Source: Candidatus Latescibacterota bacterium (GTDB lineage: Bacteria; Krumholzibacteriota; Krumholzibacteriia; Krumholzibacteriales; WJIX01). From it: 11,609 nucleotides of DNA. The notes below the pieces were generated by a model. That model did no database searches. It was not told the origin of the DNA and worked only from the letters and a program-made list of their open reading frames with translations. The stretch is taken from NCBI GenBank assembly GCA_030643145.1, contig DAOWMJ010000039.1, positions 1 to 11,609 of the forward strand, written 5' to 3'. Numbering within the stretch: the stretch's first letter is position 1; each line of letters opens with the position of its first letter. Positions 7,144 through 11,609 of the stretch are shown in pieces. The position numbers and the translations under genes were made by a program.

Positions 7144-7337
7144 GGAAATCCTTCAGATAGTGTATTCTACGACAAACCATTTACAGTTAACGCAAAAACA
7201 ATACCAACCGGCCCATAGAACATGTAAAAACTCATCTTTAAAGAAACCTATTTGCCATTACTTAAAATTAGCAATAAATTGATATAAAAAGCAAAGGCTG
7301 TAGTCTTCTACTAAGATCCTCTTTAAGGAACCTGGAA

Positions 7338-7430
7338 ATGGAAAAAACTTTTAAGTACTTTGTGGAAAATGATTCCCTGTGTTTTGAAGCCTGGTATCAG
7401 CTTGGCCGTAATAAAAAGAGAAATATTTAA
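7338..7430 (+). CDS. TPR-like micro-ORF or gene remnant (30 codons)
   Basis: A 30-codon frame with AAGGA (7325-7329) at 8 bases from its ATG. Its product contains VENDSLCFEAWYQLGRNKKRN, which looks like the end of one TPR unit and the first helix of the next (compare TAYYKLGRS in the lipoprotein at 577-1710). One TPR helix pair cannot form a normal array, so this is either a remnant of a degraded TPR gene or a genuine microprotein. It ends 10 bases before the stop of the convergent nitroreductase gene. The rest of the 297-base gap (7144-7440) holds the HD-GYP leader and no other recognisable feature. Confidence 0.35.
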   Translation: MEKTFKYFVENDSLCFEAWYQLGRNKKRNI

Positions 7431-7440
7431 GCGGTATGTG

Positions 7441-7965
7441 CTATTTATCCTGCCACTTATCGTACATCACTATTTCACTTAGATTTTTCCTGGAATTAAA
7501 CCTTTTTTTGCAATCCGGATATCCAATTGGCGTAAGGGCTACAATCTTAACTTCTTTTGGTACATCGAGCAGATTTCTTACCTCTTCCTCATTAAAGGCT
7601 CCTATCCAGCATGTTCCAAGTCCTTCGACTTCAGCGGCAAGCATTAAATGCTCGAGAGAGATGCCAATATCCACCGGAAGGCTATTCCAATACCCTCCCA
7701 TTTTCTTGTACGCGCGGCTTTCATAACCACAAGCCACAATTGTAACAGGGGCTTCCTGAATAAACCTCTGCCCCCTGCAGGCTCCTACGAGTTTCTTTCT
7801 GGTTTCAATGTTCTTTACAACAATAAATCTCCATGGCTGGCCATTCTTTCCCGATGGAGCCAATCTTGCAGCATCAAGAACCCTATCCAAAATTTCATTA
7901 GTTATTGCGTCGGATTTATACTCTCTTGTACTAACCCTGTTCTTTACAACTTTGTAAAAGTCCAA
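7441..7965 (-). CDS. Nitroreductase-family FMN oxidoreductase
   Basis: From TTG at 7965 the protein is 174 residues, a normal size for a compact nitroreductase-fold enzyme. Family marks are NRVSTREY (9-16, flavin-phosphate contact), AARLAPSGKNGQPWRFIVV (33-50, with Ser38, Asn41, Gln43 and Trp45), the GLGTCWIGAF stretch (115-124), TPIGYPD (145-151) and the terminal RKNLSEIVMYDKW. These enzymes bind FMN and reduce nitro groups, quinones or related acceptors with NAD(P)H; the real substrate is unknown. The open frame begins at GTG 7971, only 2 bases after AAGGAGG. The TTG at 7965 is 8 bases after it and is preferred. It follows pgsA by 37 bases on the same strand and is probably co-transcribed with it, though no functional link is evident. 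Confidence 0.9.
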   Translation of the reverse strand: MDFYKVVKNRVSTREYKSDAITNEILDRVLDAARLAPSGKNGQPWRFIVVKNIETRKKLVGACRGQRFIQEAPVTIVACGYESRAYKKMGGYWNSLPVDIGISLEHLMLAAEVEGLGTCWIGAFNEEEVRNLLDVPKEVKIVALTPIGYPDCKKRFNSRKNLSEIVMYDKWQDK

Positions 7966-7973
7966 AGACACAA

Positions 7974-7980
7974 CCTCCTT
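7974..7980 (-). promoter_or_regulatory. Strong ribosome binding site deciding the nitroreductase start
   Basis: The minus strand reads AAGGAGG. It is 2 bases from the GTG at 7971 (too close) and 8 bases from the in-frame TTG at 7965 (ideal). The TTG is therefore the likelier initiation codon. Confidence 0.65.
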
Positions 7981-8002
7981 AATACTCGAATTTGTCTTCT
8001 CG

Positions 8003-8632
8003 TTAAACCTCGCTGGCGCCCAAACCTAGAAGCCATTTATATATCCTTTCCGTCAACGATTTTTTCTTGCCGTCAGAACAGCTCGGAAGAATATATCTAA
8101 ACCCTGAATCAACGGTAACAAAGAGGGTGATCAGCATAAAAACAAATATCAAGCTCCTGTGATTTGATGCATCCCTGCCGACTACAAAAATGTAGAAAAG
8201 CATCACGTCACCAACAAAACTCTGCACTGTTGTTTTTACCTTGCCGAAGAGACTTACTTTGACAAAACAGCCAAATTTTTTTCTTATCATCATACGGTAA
8301 ACTGTAATAACAAATTCTCTTGTTAATATTATTGATACAAAAATGGAAAACCACAACCAGCGAACTTCAAGGGCAAGAAAAATAAATATAACAGATATTA
8401 AAACCTTGTCGGCAAAGGGATCGAGATGAGCCCCAAGTTTTGATGTCTGATGAAACTTCCTCGCATACCAACCGTCAAAATAATCCAATATACCAGCGCC
8501 GATGCACAATAAAGCGGCAAAACCCTTTTCTTTATTGGCAATAAAGAGCCCTGCCGCAAAAAGAGCAGACACAATCCTTAAGAATGTTAAAAAATTAGGC
8601 ACTGTAAGATCATCGCGTGAAATAACCGACAT
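8003..8632 (-). CDS. pgsA: CDP-diacylglycerol-glycerol-3-phosphate 3-phosphatidyltransferase
   Basis: A 209-residue membrane enzyme with the complete CDP-alcohol phosphatidyltransferase signature: Asp50, Asp53-Gly54, Ala57-Arg58, Gly67, Asp71 and Asp75 (stretch LDYFDGWYARKF to LGAHLDPFADK). N-terminal VPNFLTFLRI, mid-protein TREFVITVYR and GKVKTTVQS point to PgsA rather than to phosphatidylserine synthase or cardiolipin synthase. It makes phosphatidylglycerol-phosphate from CDP-diacylglycerol and glycerol-3-phosphate in the inner membrane, the first committed step to phosphatidylglycerol and cardiolipin. The frame is open to a GTG at 8647, but GAGGAG (8645-8640) lies 7 bases before the ATG at 8632, so that ATG is chosen. 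It is the first gene of a pair with the nitroreductase and divergent from the TonB-like gene. Confidence 0.93.
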   Translation of the reverse strand: MSVISRDDLTVPNFLTFLRIVSALFAAGLFIANKEKGFAALLCIGAGILDYFDGWYARKFHQTSKLGAHLDPFADKVLISVIFIFLALEVRWLWFSIFVSIILTREFVITVYRMMIRKKFGCFVKVSLFGKVKTTVQSFVGDVMLFYIFVVGRDASNHRSLIFVFMLITLFVTVDSGFRYILPSCSDGKKKSLTERIYKWLLGLGASEV

Positions 8633-8670
8633 CCATTCACTCCTCACCTATGAGCATTGCATATTTTCAA

Positions 8671-8700
8671 TTGAAATTATATATTATTCTTGAATACAAT
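8671..8700 (+). promoter_or_regulatory. Promoter for the TonB-like gene
   Basis: TTGAAA (8671-8676), 18 bases, TACAAT (8695-8700): five of six matches in each box. Transcription would start near 8707, about 28 bases before the ATG at 8735. It occupies almost the same DNA as the pgsA promoter on the other strand. Confidence 0.55.
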
Positions 8701-8705
8701 TACAA
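8676..8705 (-). promoter_or_regulatory. Promoter for pgsA
   Basis: On the minus strand TTGTAA (8705-8700), 18 bases, then an exact TATAAT (8681-8676). Transcription would start near 8669, about 36 bases before the pgsA ATG. It overlaps the plus-strand TonB promoter over most of its length, so polymerase should not be able to occupy both at once. Confidence 0.55.
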
Positions 8706-8734
8706 CTATATATCTATTTAGTCATTAAACAATA

Positions 8735-9403
8735 ATGCGGATGAATACAAAACAACAATACAAATTCTTTAAACCAAGAAGAGAATTTAAAAGCTGGTTA
8801 AATTTCATTGCTGTTGCACTGCTAGCGCATGCCCTCTTCCTAATCTTCTTCCAGCCTGAATATCTTAATATTTTTGAAAGAAAGAAAATCGGGGAATCCG
8901 GAACGAATATTTCTGCCCCATCTTCATATTTGAGGGGTAAACACTTTTTGCTCGTTAACACATATCAGGAGGAGGAAATAAATCGATCAGAAAAAGCTAT
9001 AGTTAAAGTGGATAACATCACCCCAGTACAGCCTCATGATTCTAATTATGAGCTTCCGCCAATTGACTTTTCGCTAATTCAGGGTATAAAAAGCAACTCC
9101 GGGGAGAAATCCGGGAGCCGCAGAAACAGAATCTTCAACATTAAGCCAACTCCCCTTCTTATCCCCTGGCCTGAATACCCTGAAGGCGCAACCAAAGACT
9201 TCAATGGCCAGATTAAACTAAATTTATATGTAAATATTGACGGAAAAGTTGAAGAGATAGTTCTTCTGAAGGGATCAGCTCCTGACAGTTTTAACAGAAA
9301 AGCTGTTCAAGCCGCAAAAAATATCCACTTTATGCCAGGCTCAATCGACGGAAAACCGGCAGCAATGTGGGTTCAGATATCAATCGGATTCCAGCCCAGA
9401 TAA
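8735..9403 (+). CDS. TonB-family energy-transducing protein
   Basis: A 222-residue protein. It has a short basic cytoplasmic N-terminus, one membrane helix at about 21-39 carrying a histidine (His32), a periplasmic linker of roughly 95 residues, and a C-terminal TonB domain at about 136-222. The domain shows WPEYPEGA, NGQIKLNLYVNIDGKVEEIVLLKGS, FNRKAVQAAKNIHFMPGSIDGKP and a final aromatic-rich strand, all typical. TonB proteins use the proton-driven ExbB/ExbD complex to open outer-membrane receptors. No exbB, exbD or receptor gene is nearby, so the receptor served is unknown. The linker lacks the long Pro-Glu/Pro-Lys repeats of classical TonB. An in-frame TAA just upstream limits the start to the ATG at 8735 or 8741; neither has a clear Shine-Dalgarno. 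Confidence 0.85.
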   Translation: MRMNTKQQYKFFKPRREFKSWLNFIAVALLAHALFLIFFQPEYLNIFERKKIGESGTNISAPSSYLRGKHFLLVNTYQEEEINRSEKAIVKVDNITPVQPHDSNYELPPIDFSLIQGIKSNSGEKSGSRRNRIFNIKPTPLLIPWPEYPEGATKDFNGQIKLNLYVNIDGKVEEIVLLKGSAPDSFNRKAVQAAKNIHFMPGSIDGKPAAMWVQISIGFQPR

Positions 9404-9515
9404 TTTCCACGCGACATTCGACCTACAACTAAAATCTAACCACTCAATCGTCATACGCATCTAACAAAGAGTACCCAGCCATCGATCAAGCGAAGGACCG
9501 GTACATTATCTGTAT

Positions 9516-10193
9516 CTAATCGCGCATCGCCTTAATAGCGCCCCAACTGATATCACTAGTACTAATTGAACAATCGATCAAATTTATAATACAATTTCCC
9601 CAAACAAAATCATCCGCAAAATTCGCTGGATCTGAATTACTAAGAAGACCGTTATAATATCCATCACCGCAATATTTTGAAAAATATATGGTTCCATATT
9701 TCATAACCATAAGGGTTCCGGAGAAACTTCCATCCATTCGTTCCTCAATATCAAGAATCTGATCATTATCACAATCAGTGAATGCGGCTGTTATCACAAG
9801 TGTTCCCTCCATACTGCCATTCGAGGGAGTATAGATCTCCCAGTGTGGTTTTTCAGGTAGACTAGAAGCATCAAAAACAGCTTGCCATCCTGCTCCCGTG
9901 TAGACATAATAATTATCGAAAATATAGTTCCACCTGGCATCAGGATCTGTCGTTGGGGGCCATTGTGAATCGTCTATAGACATCAGCCAGGTGCCGCCGG
10001 CTACTTCAGGCGATCCGAATGTTATATTCCCTGAAAAAACAGGAGGGGACATAGTTACCATGTTTCCCATTCCTTCAAAACCAAATCCCAGATCAAGCGT
10101 ATCGGGCCATGCCTGCGCTGAAACTGCTACAGGTAACAGAAGAACAGCAAAAACCAAACATAAGATCTTAATCATTATTTTTTCCTTCATCAT
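9516..10193 (-). CDS. Exported protein, paralogue of the upstream neighbour, WGAIK C-terminus
   Basis: A 225-residue protein with a signal peptide: hydrophobic core at about 8-24, likely cut after VSA before Gln27. No known family was recognised. It aligns along its length with the protein at 10227-10922. Shared stretches are GTWLMSIDDSQWP against GTFWLKVDGSGWP, RWNYIFDNYYVY against RWDYIFSNNFTY, NGSMEGT against NGDTMGGT, an acidic loop (DCDNDQILDIEE against DLNANGIMEESE) resembling a calcium-binding loop, YCGDGYYNG against FCGNGSFSG, and a C-terminal WGAIK (217-221) after a Ser/Thr-rich linker. Start choice is open: ATG 10193 has GGGAG 8 bases upstream, while the in-frame ATG at 10175 has AAGGA 7 bases upstream. 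It follows its paralogue by 33 bases and is probably second in the operon. The 112-base gap to the convergent TonB-like gene shows no clear terminator. Confidence 0.72.
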   Translation of the reverse strand: MMKEKIMIKILCLVFAVLLLPVAVSAQAWPDTLDLGFGFEGMGNMVTMSPPVFSGNITFGSPEVAGGTWLMSIDDSQWPPTTDPDARWNYIFDNYYVYTGAGWQAVFDASSLPEKPHWEIYTPSNGSMEGTLVITAAFTDCDNDQILDIEERMDGSFSGTLMVMKYGTIYFSKYCGDGYYNGLLSNSDPANFADDFVWGNCIINLIDCSISTSDISWGAIKAMRD

Positions 10194-10226
10194 ATATCTC
10201 TCTCCCTTTTAAAATATTCCAAAGTA

Positions 10227-10922
10227 TCATTTGCAGATTGATTTTATGGCTCCCCATGTCATACTCCCTGTGGGGGTGCTACAACCTGTATCATGCAAGT
10301 GCGTCATCCCCATACCAAAGCTGGGAGAAGGAACATAAAGTTTTTCCTCCATTGTAACTTCATCGATAAGATCCAAATCTCCACTAAAACTACCATTACC
10401 GCAGAAGCCCTCAAATTTTCCGCCACCGAAATTGATCCACGCTATCAGAGTGGCCGAACTAACTTTGTGAAGATACTCACTCTCTTCCATTATCCCATTC
10501 GCGTTCAAATCCTTGATAGAAACAACAAAGGTACACGTTCCCCCCATTGTATCTCCATTGGCCATGAAAAACCGCCATTCGGTAGGCAGAGCCCCTGAAG
10601 ATTGTTTTGGAAAATACCCATCCCAACATTCAGTTCCTGAGGAAGCAACATAAGTAAAATTATTACTGAAAATGTAATCCCATCTTTCATTTTCCGGAGT
10701 TCCCGGATTATCACTTGGCCAACCGGAACCATCGACCTTTAACCAGAATGTCCCTGGTGAAAGGGATCCTCCTATAAGGTCTCCGCTCCATGTCGGATTT
10801 GCATCCATAAAGGAACCATAACCTTCCATGGAAAAATTGTCATAAAGATCAGTAGCCTGGACATGTGATGCTATTAATAATATAAACATCCCCATGACCA
10901 GTATAACTCGCCGTTTTACCAT
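10227..10922 (-). CDS. Exported protein, first of a tandem paralogue pair, WGAIK C-terminus
   Basis: A 231-residue protein. MVKRRVILVMGMFILLIAS begins a signal peptide with probable cleavage after VQA (residue 23). The mature protein is rich in Gly, Ser, Trp and aromatic residues and likely beta-structured. It has a central segment PGTFWLKVDGSGWPS (56-70), RWDYIFSNNFTY (80-91), an Asp/Asn-rich loop DLNANGIMEESE (138-149) and FCGNGSFSGDL (173-183). The end is CSTPTGSMTWGAIKSICK. Function is unknown; a secreted or surface role is inferred. AAGGGGG sits 5 bases before the ATG. It is the promoter-proximal member of the pair, with its own extended -10 promoter. Compared with its neighbour it has an extra stretch (about 192-210) before the terminal motif. 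Confidence 0.72.
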   Translation of the reverse strand: MVKRRVILVMGMFILLIASHVQATDLYDNFSMEGYGSFMDANPTWSGDLIGGSLSPGTFWLKVDGSGWPSDNPGTPENERWDYIFSNNFTYVASSGTECWDGYFPKQSSGALPTEWRFFMANGDTMGGTCTFVVSIKDLNANGIMEESEYLHKVSSATLIAWINFGGGKFEGFCGNGSFSGDLDLIDEVTMEEKLYVPSPSFGMGMTHLHDTGCSTPTGSMTWGAIKSICK

Positions 10923-10980
10923 AATTTCCCCCTTCGATCCGAACTAAAATCATTCTAAGCAATACTGAACATTTGACTGC

Positions 10981-10989
10981 ATTATACCA
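10981..10989 (-). promoter_or_regulatory. Extended -10 promoter for the exported paralogue pair
   Basis: The minus strand reads TGGTATAAT (10989-10981), an exact extended -10 element (TGnTATAAT). The -35 region is poor, which extended -10 promoters tolerate. Transcription would start near 10974, with a leader of about 50 bases to the ATG at 10922. Confidence 0.55.
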
Positions 10990-11045
10990 TAAAACATAAA
11001 ATATTAAAAAGCTTTTTTTAGAGTAGTTATACCTATGGGCACTTT

Positions 11046-11609
11046 TTACCAAACCTCTCTCTTTGCGGTAACATCAAAAATCCTTATCGAGTAATCGGGA
11101 AACTCGCCTATAATTTCCTTGTAACCATCATCATTCATGTCGTAGGCAATTAGACGTTCACCAAAGATTTTCCCCCATTCCAAATCGATATTGTGGAACT
11201 TTCCATCTATAACGATGCCTGTATTTAAAACTATTTCACATTGCGGATCCCTGTCAACATTGGCAACAAGCAAATTATCAGCATCAAATTCCCTGTCGCT
11301 CATCCACTGCTGGTTTTTGTTTAACCCATCAATAATATATAATCGATTGTCCGCGAGAACCACAATTTCAAATTGTTTATCGTTATCCACATTTGCTATG
11401 TCAATCGCTTTTATCTCTTTAAACCCGCTCTCCAGATTCTCCCAGACACTATTATAACTTTGCATTTCATAAACAATAATTTTCCCGCCAGTGGTAGCTA
11501 TTACTATTTCAATTATATCATCCCCATCCAGATCGAGGACAAAAAACCGTCTTATCTTCGCGCCGAGACTGGTAAGTTCCCATTCTCTTCTCCAACCTTG
11601 TTCGGTAGC
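11046..11609 (-). CDS. FG-GAP/VCBS-like beta-propeller protein (C-terminal part; 5' end outside window)
   Basis: The last 187 residues are visible and the frame runs open through the right edge, so the start lies outside. Four propeller-type repeats occur about 44-46 residues apart, each with an acidic Asp/Asn loop followed by an 'EIV' strand: LDLDGDDIIEIVIA (25-38), IANVDNDKQFEIVV (71-84), VANVDRDPQCEIVL (115-128) and YDMNDDGYKEIIG (156-168). Such loops in FG-GAP/VCBS proteins bind calcium, and the proteins are usually exported or surface-attached; that is inferred here. The protein ends in AKREVW, without a sorting motif or the WGAIK ending of its neighbours. An internal ATG at 11465 is not the real start, because the repeats continue upstream of it. 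It is separated from the exported pair by 123 bases holding their promoter. Confidence 0.8.
   Translation of the reverse strand, partial: ATEQGWRREWELTSLGAKIRRFFVLDLDGDDIIEIVIATTGGKIIVYEMQSYNSVWENLESGFKEIKAIDIANVDNDKQFEIVVLADNRLYIIDGLNKNQQWMSDREFDADNLLVANVDRDPQCEIVLNTGIVIDGKFHNIDLEWGKIFGERLIAYDMNDDGYKEIIGEFPDYSIRIFDVTAKREVW

Noticed and set aside
10849..11052. A 67-codon minus-strand frame across the promoter of the exported pair
   Set aside because: It overlaps the extended -10 promoter and the signal-peptide region of the real gene in another frame, and it has no protein-like features.

Overview
The window is AT-rich chromosomal DNA from a Gram-negative (diderm) bacterium. The evidence is a TonB-family protein, a probable outer-membrane lipoprotein, an HflK-type membrane protein, several Sec-exported proteins and a c-di-GMP-type HD-GYP protein. 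No insertion sequence, phage gene, CRISPR array, tRNA or rRNA was seen. The gene styles (DUF116, HD-GYP with a 'YPxGH' N-terminal region, FG-GAP-like propeller, exported proteins ending in WGAIK) resemble deltaproteobacterial or FCB/candidate-phylum genomes. This taxonomic guess is weak.

Layout, left to right. The 5' part of an hflK-like gene (minus, cut by the window edge) diverges from a TPR lipoprotein gene (plus). Next come a DMT/EamA transporter (minus) divergent from a DUF116 membrane protein (plus), and a small two-TM HAMP-like protein (plus). A stand-alone CheY-like receiver (minus) lies convergent to that pair. A small secreted protein with its own near-consensus promoter (plus) then meets an HD-GYP gene (minus) at a bidirectional hairpin terminator. 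A 30-codon TPR-like micro-ORF (plus) faces a pgsA-nitroreductase pair (minus). pgsA is divergent from a TonB-like gene (plus), and their promoters overlap. The right end holds two tandem exported paralogues (minus) and the C-terminal part of an FG-GAP-like propeller protein (minus, cut by the edge).

The genes do not form one obvious pathway. Core envelope functions (HflK, PgsA, TonB) are mixed with signalling parts (receiver, HAMP-like protein, HD-GYP) and lineage-specific exported proteins. Strand switches are frequent and most transcription units hold one or two genes. Several starts were revised from Shine-Dalgarno placement: TTG for the transporter and the nitroreductase, GTG for the receiver, and internal ATGs for pgsA, the HAMP-like protein and the small secreted protein.

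I found no clear new multi-gene system. The best leads are the exported paralogue pair with a shared C-terminal WGAIK motif, the HD-GYP protein with an altered HHExxD signature, the TPR-like micro-ORF, and the overlapping pgsA/tonB promoters.
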